Assembly (NCBI RefSeq): GCF_000004075.3
Contig: NC_026658.2
Coordinates: 24,044,075 to 24,108,074, forward strand
Length of the DNA stretch: 64,000 bases
Direction: 5' to 3'
Source of the DNA: Cucumis sativus
Taxonomy: Eukaryota; Streptophyta; Magnoliopsida; Cucurbitales; Cucurbitaceae
Under the pieces are notes generated by a model, which ran no database searches, had not been told where the DNA came from, and worked only from the letters and a program-made list of their open reading frames with translations. Positions within the stretch are counted from its first letter, which is position 1; each line of letters opens with the position of its first letter. The translations under genes and the position numbers were made by a program. This document shows positions 49,973-61,763 of this stretch, in pieces.

Positions 49973-52900
49973 ATGGAGAATGTCAAAGTTCTCACCATTT
50001 CCGACCTAATCCAGTGCCGTCTTCCTCTAACCGGAACTTACAATTTTCATCAATCTTCTTCATTCAATTCACTCCCAACAGAATTGCTTCAATCAAATCC
50101 AAGACCAGTTCCATCTAACTCCTCATCTCCTGCCGAATCCAATCCCAACCCTGAAGTTCTTACTTCTCTTAAATATCCCACCATCCTCATTGGAACCCTA
50201 ACTCTCCCTTTCGATGCTCCTCGGTCGTCCATCTTAAAGCCTTTCTGTTCATGCCCCACCAACAATTGCTTCCAGTTCACTGATGGTTCCGGTACTGTTT
50301 GCTGTGATATACTTGATATCGACATTCGAATGTTCGGGAAAGAGATTCGGGTCTTATCTTGGAATTTCATTCCGTTGAGAAGCGCTGGTGGTTTCTTGGA
50401 AATTATTAAATGGGAATTTCTTTCCCCAAGCTGGGTACTTCGTCAATGCTCCGATGTCGATCCAGTTCTCTTGGATATAGGTACTTTCTCTACGCCTACC
50501 GATAAGTTGAAGGTTCGGCACTGTGTTTGTGGTTTATTACAGTCGGTTGGTCCAATTACTATTGTTCCGTGCACATTAGGACAGAGGAATTTACAGATCA
50601 ACGGGAAGTCTGATTCTTCTGCGGTCTCGAAAAAACTTCGAGGGTTTATGGCTCATATAATGATCTGCGAGTGTCGGTCATGTACTTCTAAGGAACCAAT
50701 GAGTTTACCCGACAATTCAGTTCGAGAACTTAATACTCATTCATTTGTTAATCCAACAATTGTGTATCTTTGCGGTTCAGCGTCGTCTTGGCATCCTGTC
50801 CTATCGAAATTTGTGGGTTTAGGGTTTATAAATTTTTGGGGTTTGAAAAAGAAGTTGGTTTCCATTGGTAAGGCAGAGTCCTGTTTGATGTATGTCACCT
50901 CGGAGAAATCCTCTCTCCATTTATCTAGGTTATCTCGTACAAGGCTTCCATGCAAGAAAAGTGTCATCAAGGGGAAGGGAGAATGTGGATCATACACTGG
51001 TATAATTAAAGGAGTATATATGCAAGGAATGCTTGTTGAGCTCGACAACGAGGTCTGGGTTTTGTTGACCGATCATTTTCTTTCTCCACCTCATAGCATT
51101 AGGGTGGGCGCCATTGTGAGTCATTTCTGAACGTTCAATATAAGAGCAGTGGAGATCTTTTTTGACGGTGTGTTATCCATAATGCTATTCGATTTTTGCC
51201 TTTCTGTAGATATCGGTTCGGAATGCACACTTTGTGAATCCTAGATTTCCTTGGTCAAAATTGCTTTTACTTGGTACTTGCGCCAAAACTAGCATCTTTG
51301 TGCAGCTATTTTCTCCATTGGAAACCAAGTGAGTAGTTTTACCGTCGTTGTCTTCTTCATTTCTGTTTGACAAGCTGTTATAGATATCATTTTTCATTGA
51401 ATCATGGAGATTTAGTGTCTTTTTTTTGTCCTATTTTCCTTCAGTTTTTCGTTTATACCCTCTATTTTTGTTCCTAATATTGATTTTCTTGCAATGGTGA
51501 TTTGCTTTTCATTATTTTCAGCATCCAAGGTTCATTTATTCCCATTGGTAGTGGTACTTTAAATCTTGGTTGGAACACATTCCCTTTGGATAACTAAAAT
51601 TGAAACTTTTGCAGATGTCACGTCCTTTCTCAGTCAAGATCTATGTTGGGGAAGTTTATCCCCACCTTACCCTTTTCGACTAGATTATGGTACTTAGATT
51701 TTAACGATTCTTTAATCTTGTCTAGGAGCACTATGATATTGATCTGGTTGACTTATTCAAGTGATTTGTTTCAGGGTATTGTTTCTTATTTCATCTTTCC
51801 GAAAGATGTTTGCTGGGAATTTATCTGAAAAAGAGATTTTGGGATCAAAACATGTAATCTTCTCTCACTGTCTTCATGAACCTTTCTCCCGGACTGCTGC
51901 CCTTTTATGTTAAAACAAACTTCTCTCATGAGCTCATTTTGTTGGTGCACGGTATTATCAGAATGAAGGACTGGTTCAAATGTATGCAAAATTGCATTTA
52001 CCTATGTCAATGTATCGATATCAAGTAAGGAGGCTTTTTTTGTTCCATGATGAATGAATGAAGTATCCTTTTTTCCTTGTAATTCTTTGATGCCATTCAC
52101 TATTCTTTGTTTTTACTGGCAGCATGGATCAATGATGAAACTGTATGAGCATGATTCATGTGGCTGTGCCAGTGAACCATGCAACATTAACCTTGAAACT
52201 GTAAGTTTAGGTTCAGTTTATCTTTATTTATATGTTGTGTGAATTAGTTCACCTTTAGGCTCACATCACATGCTTATTTCTGCCTCTTGGTTTCAGGTGG
52301 TCCCTGTCTCTGTTCTAATTTTTTATTGTAATTCTACATGTATGAGAACCATGAGTTTGAAAAATGAAAAAGTTGTTCAGTATGAATACAACCAGCTTGA
52401 CCACTTCAGACTTCTACCACGTGGAGGTAAATCTTCTCATGATACACCCAGGAAAATTTATCGTAGCGAAGACATTGGCTTTGTTTTGGTTGGTAGTTTG
52501 AAGGTTAGTAAAATGCCTTGTTTCTTTTCATCTCAAATGTAAATTTGAACGCTCCGTAAGTTTGTGTCGTAATAGAGGTTTTGAGTTGTTAACTAGGATG
52601 ATATGAAGGAATGCAAATTTGAAGATTGATTCTGCATCCCTTGCTGTTCTTATTGTGATATATTTCTCCATGTTTAGATAAGTTTATATTTTAAAATTTT
52701 TAATTAACTCACAGTGTCTTGTTAAATATAGTTTTGAAGAAACTATAAACTTCAGCTTATCTAAGCATGCATTAACTTTCCAGATTTCCACGTATTCTGG
52801 AAGATTGCAATTGGTTGATGCAACTGGAGGTATTGATGTTATGGTACCAGATCTTCCGTCAACTTGGAACGTAAATGGCATATATGAGGTAAGTTCTGTT

Positions 52901-55900
52901 GTCAGTTTTAGCATTCTAGTTATGGTTTTTAGCTGCATATTGATGGGTGATTGCTATTTGTAACCACAGTCACACTCTGACCACTTGGGTCTTTCAGGTA
53001 TCAAAGTATATTGTGGTCATTGAAGGCATTCCACAAATGGAGAAGTATTTGATCAATCAGTCATTCTCATGCCGGAGATTTTTTCAGAGCGTCTCATCAG
53101 AAAGAGATCTTAGCACAACAATTTATGTTTATTTTCAGTACAGAAACGCATCGTGCAAAAAACTTCCTTCATATTCTTGCAATGACAATGCATCTGATCT
53201 TGTGATATTCGAAAGTGGAACTTATGATTTGCTAGAAGTAACACACAAGTTTCCCATGTCACAAAAGGTACAGTCTATTATTGTTTCCATTTCTATGGCA
53301 TTTTTTATACTCGTAATAGAAGGTTGTAAACTTCTTCTCTGTTGTTTTGTTACTCATAAAGCACTGAAAGTTTGTAAACCTTTAGAAGTAATCTATTTTC
53401 TTTTCTATCATTGTTTGTACAATTTATAACTTATATGATACTGACAAGGTTAAGAAGACTAAGGACAGAAGAAAAGAGAATATTAGTTCTAGCATTAATT
53501 GTTCTGTTAAAAAGTTATCCCTTGTTTAGACTTGGAAAGTGTTTTTGTTCATCTTTCTAGTTTCAAGGCAAACATTTGGCACCAAACACGTCAAGCATGT
53601 TCGTTGAGGCTGTCCTCCATCCTTGGAATTTATTTCTCACCGAAAGTGAGAAAAAATATTCAACAAAGGTTTCATTGAAGCAGCAGAGGGAAGATGCTGG
53701 AACTGCAAATGATCCGAAAGATGTTAATAAGAGACTTAAAATTGATGATCCATCAAGGAGGGTAGAAGGTTCAAGTATAGCATGTGACTCTGACCAGTCT
53801 AGCTGTGGGTTTAGTGGTTGTTGCGCTTGTTACAAAGTACCTAATGAGGAACAGAAATGCTGCAACTTGAGTCTTCACAGAATTTCTTGTATTGCTACTA
53901 TTAGGAGTTCAGATCATAGAAGCCAGTACATAGGATTCTTGCAGAACACAAGAACTGAACCAAATAGTGGTGGGGGTTCCAGATTAAGTGCTCAAAAGAT
54001 TTTGTTAGAGATTCGGCCTGAAAACTTTTCTAAATATCAGGTGTGCATCAATCATTACTGCACACAATTGTTATCTTATTGCGTTATATATGTTTATGTA
54101 TATCACTCCCTTTTTCTTTATCAGTATAAAGGCAATAATATGCTTTTATCAACATGTCAGTTCCTGCAGATTGGTAGTTTCTACATCACAAAACGTAATA
54201 ACAATCATTCTCTGTTCAACATGGAGGAAAGCAATTGTGTCAACAGCCAAAAATTTCTTATAACTTCATGTACTCAATTATGGTGCATCTCATTCACTTT
54301 TGGTAATGATATTCTCCATGGTACTGAATCAAACAACACTCAGTTCAGTGACTTTCCCATCTGTGATGGTGGAGTGATCTCAGGAGATCAGATTGATTTG
54401 CACTGCAGATCCCTTTCAGATATCTATCTTCATCTTCCCGCAAATGCAAAAGATAGTTTGGTGTTTGATCTTGAAAAACAGGAAGAAAATTCAACCAAAC
54501 TAGTTATAAAACCTGAAGAGGCCGGCAAACCCTGTTATAGAGATGGGATATCATCAGATATGCAAACCTCTGGTTTCCATGGAACTGACTGTCTCTTTCC
54601 TGAAGGAAACTTATCATCCGTAAAAGGTCATGTGGTTGCAGTTCACGATCTTCATCAAAGTTGCATTGATTCTAATTTAGAATGTCAAAGTATTAAAGGT
54701 GGCCTGTGCAGATTCCCTGTGGGTGGGAAAAGCACTTGCATTCATCTTCTGATGGAGGACCAAATTGTATGTCTTGCTGTGCCATGCTCTCTCAACTTTG
54801 TTTTTCTATACAATGAACTATCTATGCTTTAATGCCAAATGTTTTTTGGCTTCTGATTTTCTAGGTAAAAATTTTTGGTTATCTGAAGAATCATGCTTTA
54901 CCTGTTGGATTTGGACCTGGTGTGAGTGCAACTTTCCACCGAGTTTTAGAGCTTGGGTATTGTGCCCTTGTATATTGGCTTTTAAATTCATGTTTCTCTG
55001 GACACTGCATGTGTTTATTAATAAATTTCCTGCATGTTAGTCCTCTATATTGACATTTTTTTATTTCTTGTATTTTTCTAGTGATGGGAATGGGTATTGA
55101 AGTTTGTGAGAAATGAACCACTTCTAAGTACGTACCCACCAAAAAATGTCTTCGACGTGAAAAAAATCATCCATTGCTACATCAAAAAATATTGTTTTCT
55201 AACTGCTTGAAATAGTGGGTTTGGATTTTGATGAAAGTCCGTGGGTAGTTAAGAGTTACTTTGTCCTAATTTTGCCTTAAAATTTTCCTCCTTTATGATT
55301 ATTGGACGATAATAAGAAACGTATATTGTGGTTTTTCTCCCTATACCAGGCTTTCCACATAGATCTTGTGTTCTTTCTTCGTCTTTATTTTTCAATACTA
55401 GCATATGTACCCTTATGGCTAAATTGGAGGGGACCACATTACGAGGGTCGTCAAGATTTAGATTTATAAAGTCTATGCTCACATCTTGATGTATTAGTGT
55501 GTTGGAATTATGATGCGTGACCTTGATCTTTGACGAAGTCAACTTCCTGTTTGGTCCAAGGAGTTTGTGGCCACTACGACTTCACAACTCCATTTCTTGT
55601 TCGAACTACCCCTCCCACCCTTTAGTTGTTTGGTCATTGTGGTTTTCCAATTTTGTAGCTTTTTTTTTTCTTTTAGAGGGGGTGTAGGTGGATGTTTAAA
55701 TCATTGAAAGTATTCCGTGCTACATTATGCTTATTTAGTGTTATATATATCTCTCTCGACCTGTGTCATGGTTTCTAAATCTTGATTGCATCTTGTAACA
55801 ATAGATGTTTTTTATTCTCTTCTAATTACTGAGTTACTTGAATACTGTTTCTTACTCGTTATATTTTTTCCCTGTTTTTGCAGGGATCTAAGGAGATTGA

Positions 55901-57190
55901 TGTTGACTCCGCTATCTTTCATAGATATCAATTCTTTTAGCGTACTTGATCATTCCTTTACTGAGAAGTATCCTGACATTGTCTCCTATTCAGACACTAT
56001 ATCTTTGCAACTATTTTCTCAACTGATTAACTCCTCCCACTGCAAGTTAACAAAGTTCCGTTGTAGAGTAAGCTCTGCATTATATCTCACGAGAGTTGTT
56101 GCTTTAGAATTGCCTCTTTTCATTTTCCACTAAGATCGTAATGTTCTTCAATTAGGTTACTCATTGTCCCAACTCATCCTATGAAGAGTTTATGATCTTA
56201 GCTTCATTGTAGTTTATTTTTAATTTTTAAATCTTTCAACAGGTTGTTGCTGTCAATTTTTTAGTCCTGGAGAAGAACATTGATCACGTCAATTTGCAAG
56301 TTGAAATTTCTCCAAGGCAACCTCTTGTAAAGATTCCTCTTGCTGGATTCATTTTGGGTCAGTTCCTCATCTTTTAGGAAATATCAATATCATGCAACTA
56401 TGAAATTTAGTAGGCTCTTTTTAGTGAAACTTATCACCGGTCGAACACATTCCACAAATCAAATAATGGAGTATAATTTAACAATGTTTGGGTCACATAT
56501 GTAAACTTCCGTTCTCAACTTTTATCTTCATGTGGAGAAATCTTTGTATATCTTCTGATAATTACTCTATTGTTTGAATTTTCATCAGATGATGGCTCAT
56601 CTAGATGCAACTGCTGGGCGAGTGGTGAAAGAGCAGCAGCTTTGTTGCGGTTGCATGATCCACTTCCACAGTTAGCTTTTAAGAACATTGACCGGGTATT
56701 CAAATGGACTGGGATGAATCATTACTCCCCTGGTACTGCAAGCTATCATCTGAGCAAGGTTCTGAAGAACCACGGTAGAATTATTGTGAGAAGTTGTGGA
56801 TCAATCCTCAATTCTTATCAAGACCTTGATATTTCTCTTGCTTCAGATGATGCTCTCAGCAGTGCGAATGAGAGTTTTATCAAGTTCATAATAGTGAATT
56901 CATGTATTAGTGCCATTTGGGTGAGTTTATATCCCTTTGCTCCGTGAACTATAACTTGAAGTGGTGCTCCTGTCTTCTTTTACTCAGCCAGTGTTTGCAC
57001 ATTATGTTTTGTACTTTTGTAGACTCTCATTGGGAGTAAGTTGGATTCAGATGCTGTTAGAAATCTGTTAAAAGAACACACACTGGAACCATGGTTGATG
57101 GAGTCTCATAATATATGGGTGACGGATGTTCATCGAACAAATGCTCTTAAGGAGGCCAAAAATGCTATCCTAGAACTGGCGAACGGTTAA
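49973..57190 (+). CDS. CTC1: CTC1, large subunit of the CST telomere complex
   Basis: OB-fold protein that with STN1 and TEN1 caps telomeres and helps C-strand fill-in, in the nucleus. Sixteen exons: 49973-51115, 51210-51328, 51615-51689, 51775-51853, 51962-52024, 52123-52200, 52297-52503, 52784-52888, 52998-53267, 53561-54040, 54170-54766, 54865-54956, 55884-56067, 56243-56357, 56589-56920 and 57023-57190; 1368 aa, close to plant CTC1 lengths. The N-terminus reads MENVKVLTISDLIQCRLPLTG, then FQFTDGSGTVCCDILDIDI and VLSWNFIPLRSAGGFLEII, both matching Arabidopsis CTC1 from memory. A short OB-like strand set GRLQLVDATGGIDVMVPDLP is in exon 8. Exon 10 has a Cys-rich cluster (788-823). All exon phases close. 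Intron 12 is the longest (927 bp). Confidence 0.93.
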
Positions 57191-58165
57191 TGGTCTTTTG
57201 TCTGCAATCAGGGTGGTAGGTAGGTATAGCATGAGTTTCTTCTTTCCCCTCCCGTTTTCTCCCATCATTGCATCCATATATGTCACATTCACTCGATTGA
57301 TATTTATTTTGGTGCTTGAATCTCTTCTTCGTCTAAGTTGAGATTTCATTAGCCCATCCTGTATTCCTGTTTTCTATCAAGATCTTCTTCATAGAATGCT
57401 TGTAGCTGAGGTTTTCTGACAAAAAATTCTAGTTAATTCTCTATGGGCCTTAAATACTAATCACAATGTACTCTCTTTGTACGCTTTTGCCAGGTTTTCC
57501 AGTTCACAAATGAAGAACGCAAAGCTGGCTCCACAAAACCGAATGATTCCCTCATGGTGGTTGGTATCAAGGAGCTTGGAGCCCATCAGTCACTGTCCAA
57601 TGCATGACTATCTTGATGGCCTATTAGTCAATCCCCTCACGGTGTCAAGGTTCTTGATCATATTTTAATTATTGGGAGATTTCATTTCTAACTGTTTCAT
57701 GCTTGTCATTTCTTTTCAAGTTACACATTTTGGATGTTACCAAACATGCTCTTGCATCTACTTCTACACTCTCTTGATTGGATTGGAAAATTTAGAGACA
57801 TGAATATAATGGGCTTCTGTTGCATATTGCAGGGACTGGCTTTTATAAGTCGTTTTAATATGGCCGGCTGTCAGTGGAGCTAGTGGCTCTCTGAGTAGAG
57901 TTCATTTAACACACTTCAGTTGTCAAGTGCAACCCGCCAATGAAATAGAGAAGGCTGCTGTGTGTTCTTGCTGTCAAATCTATGGAGGCCTTACTATTTT
58001 TGGCGTATGGCGATGCCTGCAATATTTGGAAGGAACTTGGTCGTGGCCGTGTACTGAATACTGAATTTATGTCTAGGTACAAATATTGGGAGCTTCGCTG
58101 TATTTCGATCTGTAACATCTTTGCCCTTCTGTTCAGATTGAAATAATAAAAGCGTCAACAAAAAA
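57191..58165 (+). other. Probable spliced 3' UTR of CTC1
   Basis: The sequence is less AT-rich than the spacer beyond. It contains plausible splice sites: TTTTGCCAG before 57494, TTGCAG before 57833, and donors near 57219 and 57650. AATAAA at 58145-58150 is followed by T/G-rich sequence. Short frames inside it do not resemble a protein. It may instead be a short independent transcript. Confidence 0.4.
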
Positions 58166-59275
58166 TTGAGGTTGATGAGCATGCAGGACAAGCAATCTAC
58201 GTCCACAATTGAGGTTTGCACGAATTTAAAAATCGCAATTTTTTTTTAAAACAAAGCTAGAGGGTACTTTGTTTTTAGATCTTGTGATTTGTGTTGTATT
58301 TGATTGAAAATAAAAGAACATAAATATGAGATGGTTCAAATTAGCTGATTCTCGGGTCAATATAATTTTAAAGAACTGATAATTGCAAGTATATCAATCA
58401 CATCCAAACTATTTGTAGATATCGCACAATGTACAAAAAGTTTATCAATAATAGAATATGAGTAATGGATTATGCTAAATTTGTAATTGTATTGAATGCA
58501 ATTAACTCAAAACCTATTTATGCAATTTCTTCCTTTTGAAGAGTTGGATTTCTTGCTTTCATAAATGTATTTTGGTGTACTATTGAAAATTGATTATCAA
58601 TTTAAACAATTGTTTATATTGTCATATTTGATAATATATCTGTATATACCTATTTTAGTTTGAATATTAATTAAGGAGCAATTTGAAATATAGGGTAACA
58701 AAATATAATAAATATAGTGCTATTTATAATAATATGATGTCATTTTTATTATATAATAATATGTATATTAATATAACATAAATAGATTGAGTTTTATGAT
58801 ATGCGGTCTTTGGTTGTTTTTATTATTTTATTGCTCATAGTTTTCATCTAATTACTTTCCATCAAAACAATGAAATGTGTTTTAAATATTTAACTGAAAT
58901 TGTTAAAAATAGCAAAATCAACCAACTTCTTATTCTTATTCCTTAGAAGCTAATTCAATCAATTATTGAATTAGTCTATAAATGTGAAATAGATTATATT
59001 TAGAATCTAAGAAAATCCAAAATATTCTTACCATGTAAATCCTGCCTAATTGACCATCAATCCTCAATATATCATTCCATCTTTTTAATGTTTTGATAGG
59101 ATCCCATTGGGAAATTAGTTTTTCTTTTCTCTCTAAACCAAATAAAACATAAAATGAAATAGACCACTCACAACATTCAAAATAGTAATAATAACATAGA
59201 AATCTCCTTGAAATAGTAAGAATAATAACTTAATACAAGAGAAAATAGACAAATGATTAAAAATGGTAAACCTTT

Positions 59276-59412
59276 GCAAAATATTTACAAAATATAGTAA
59301 AATATCATATTCTATCAATGATAGTCATTCATAGAAATTTATCAACATCTATCATTGATAAAATCTAAAAGTTTGCTATATTTTGGTTTATCACACTATA
59401 TTTGAAAATATA
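59276..59412. repeat. Dispersed AT-rich inverted repeat, copy 5
   Basis: The left arm AATATTTACAAAATATAG and right arm TGCTATATTTTGGTTTATC enclose TCTATCAATGATAG at 59311 and TCTATCATTGATAAA at 59348, which are near-inverted copies of each other. The left arm is identical over about 25 bases to a lone fragment at 29213. Confidence 0.55.
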
Positions 59413-60547
59413 CTTTTAAAATATTTAAAATATGATTATTTTCTTTAAAAGAAATTATAAATAAAAGTATGGAAATTTCTTCAATGTTTGATGAAATTTG
59501 GCAGTGTTATTTTGTAATAAAACATGAACTTCAATATCGACTTCTCCACATTGACTTATCTAAAATACCATTTTAACATTGTGCTTTGCTCTTTAATTCA
59601 TGTACCTATATTTCTATCATATATTCCAAAAGAATAATATATATGAATATGATCCCTAACCTTTTCTTTCCTTACCTAAATATTTTAATCTGTTAAAGTA
59701 ACACACATAAATATTTAGGTTAAGTAACATATATGATAAGAATCTTGCTAAATTCTAAAATACTATAACCATTCATCGTTTTATGCACGAATATCAAGTG
59801 TGAATTTACAAGGTAGTCAAATTTTCAACCCAATAAAATATGAATCTTCCATAGGAAGTAAATGTATATTTACTATAAAATTTTGTTCGGTAAGTGTCTG
59901 ATGAATATTTGTTTCAATGATTATATTCGTTTCTAGAAAAGTTATATTATCGTCATCTTAACTGTCTACGTTAGATGTTAAAAGAATGAAAGAAAAAAAA
60001 AAAACAAAAGCAAAACTCAAACTCAACAAAGCTTATTCATCACATTGTTAATATGGAATAGTAAAAGAGATACAAAAAGAAAAGCTAATAAAAAAATTTT
60101 AAAAATCACTTTTTCGCCGCATTGCTTTTTATGAGTGGGAATCACTTTTCCCTTTCAACCACGCTGTTCATACAATCATACAAACAAACTTACCCTAACT
60201 TTCATTCTTTATGTAACTCTTTTTTTTATATATTTTAAATCACTTTTTCTTTATATATATATATATAATTGATTAATTAATCGATGGATTTAGTATTTAA
60301 TTTTACATTTTTGAAATGTAATTATTGTACTAATAAAATTAATTTTAAACATTAAAGATGCGTTTAGAAATAATTTTGAAAACATTCTCCATCTTTTCCT
60401 TAATAATTCTAATTCAATTCAATGTTTATCTTTTATCTATTCAAATGTATTTTTTATACTTTAAAACTAATTTTGAATGATTACGAATGTTTTTTAAAAG
60501 ATAATTAAAGTGATATTAACCTACATTAATTAATTAAATGACAACTT

Positions 60548-60722
60548 TCGAAAAGATTTATAAATATAACATAATATCACAATATATAAGATAGGTCGCG
60601 ATAGATTATTATTTATATCTACCATAGATGGATAAAGATACTAATTTAATCATGATCGATCGTAAATAAACTATAGTATTTTGTAAAAATTTGGGTTTAT
60701 TTTGCTATTTTGAAAAATATGG
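60548..60722. repeat. Dispersed AT-rich inverted repeat, copy 6
   Basis: AGATTTATAAATATAACATA on the left and GTTTATTTTGCTATTTTGAA on the right enclose CGCGATAGATTATT and CATGATCGATCG words. It is a more diverged member of the same layout. Confidence 0.4.
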
Positions 60723-61482
60723 ATTGTTTTTTCTTTTGTAAATATATAAAAGAAAAAATACTTAGAGGAGCACATGCCTTAGATATTAAGGTATAAGATT
60801 ACTTTTAGTAAAGAAACAAAGACTTAATTTCGTTACTTTTCTTTTATATGTTTATTCTTTTTAATTATTGGAAAGAAAAAGTATCCATCCATCTTTCATA
60901 TTTTTTATTTTGATTGTTCTTCAAACTTACAAAATTTTAAATCTCTAAGTTAAGTACTAAAAAGAATATTATGTAAATTCAAATCCAAATAAATAAATAA
61001 AATTATGTTTAACTTTATAAGTTTTAGATATTTTTCATACATTGTATAAATCAACAATGATAAAATAATATTTTCTCTTAATATTTTTGTAAAAAGTATT
61101 AAAATAAATAGAAACTTTTTTAGAAAATAGTAAAATAAATTAAAATATTTATAAACTATGTAACAAAATTGTGTATAATATGAAATTTTGTAAGTAATTA
61201 AAATGAAAAACTACCAAAAATGACTTGTAAAATTTGAAGTACTAAAAATTTGTTTGATAAAAACATAACAAAATTTGTCTTTTTGGAATTTAATGGCTTT
61301 GGAATAAATTCAATTTTTATTTGTCTTTTTAGAACATAATACAATTATTTTATTCCTTGCAAAAGAGAAGTCTAATTAATACATTACCACCTCCTCCAAA
61401 ATAGTAAATTCAGCCAAAATATAAAATTCAGATTCATTGACTTCTAGACAAAGTTAATCTATCAATAATTATTATTAATAAA

Positions 61483-61507
61483 TCATATATATATATATAT
61501 ATATATA
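61483..61507. repeat. (TA)n microsatellite
   Basis: About twelve uninterrupted TA dinucleotides. Confidence 0.9.
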
Positions 61508-61728
61508 CTTCTAAATATTTTCAACAAATTCTATGTGGAATTATTACATGACATGCTTTAACTCTATGTTTTTTCTTTTCCTTTTTTTGAAAAAAAATAT
61601 TAAAAATGTTAGAGAGGTTGGCATAGTTGAATGATAAAAGAGACTCTCGTTGCCAAATATAAATAAGAAATTACAATAAAATTAGTACTCTTACAACAAA
61701 TATTTAATGAGTGAACTTTTCTATATAT

Positions 61729-61732
61729 ATAT

Positions 61733-61759
<27 letters not shown>
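61729..61759. repeat. (TTA)n microsatellite
   Basis: About nine to ten uninterrupted TTA/ATT triplets. Confidence 0.9.

Positions 61760-61763
<4 letters not shown>

Noticed and set aside
57477..57668. 63-codon frame after the CTC1 stop
   Set aside because: It probably falls in a spliced 3' UTR; no homology recognised and CTC1 already ends in a complete C-terminus.
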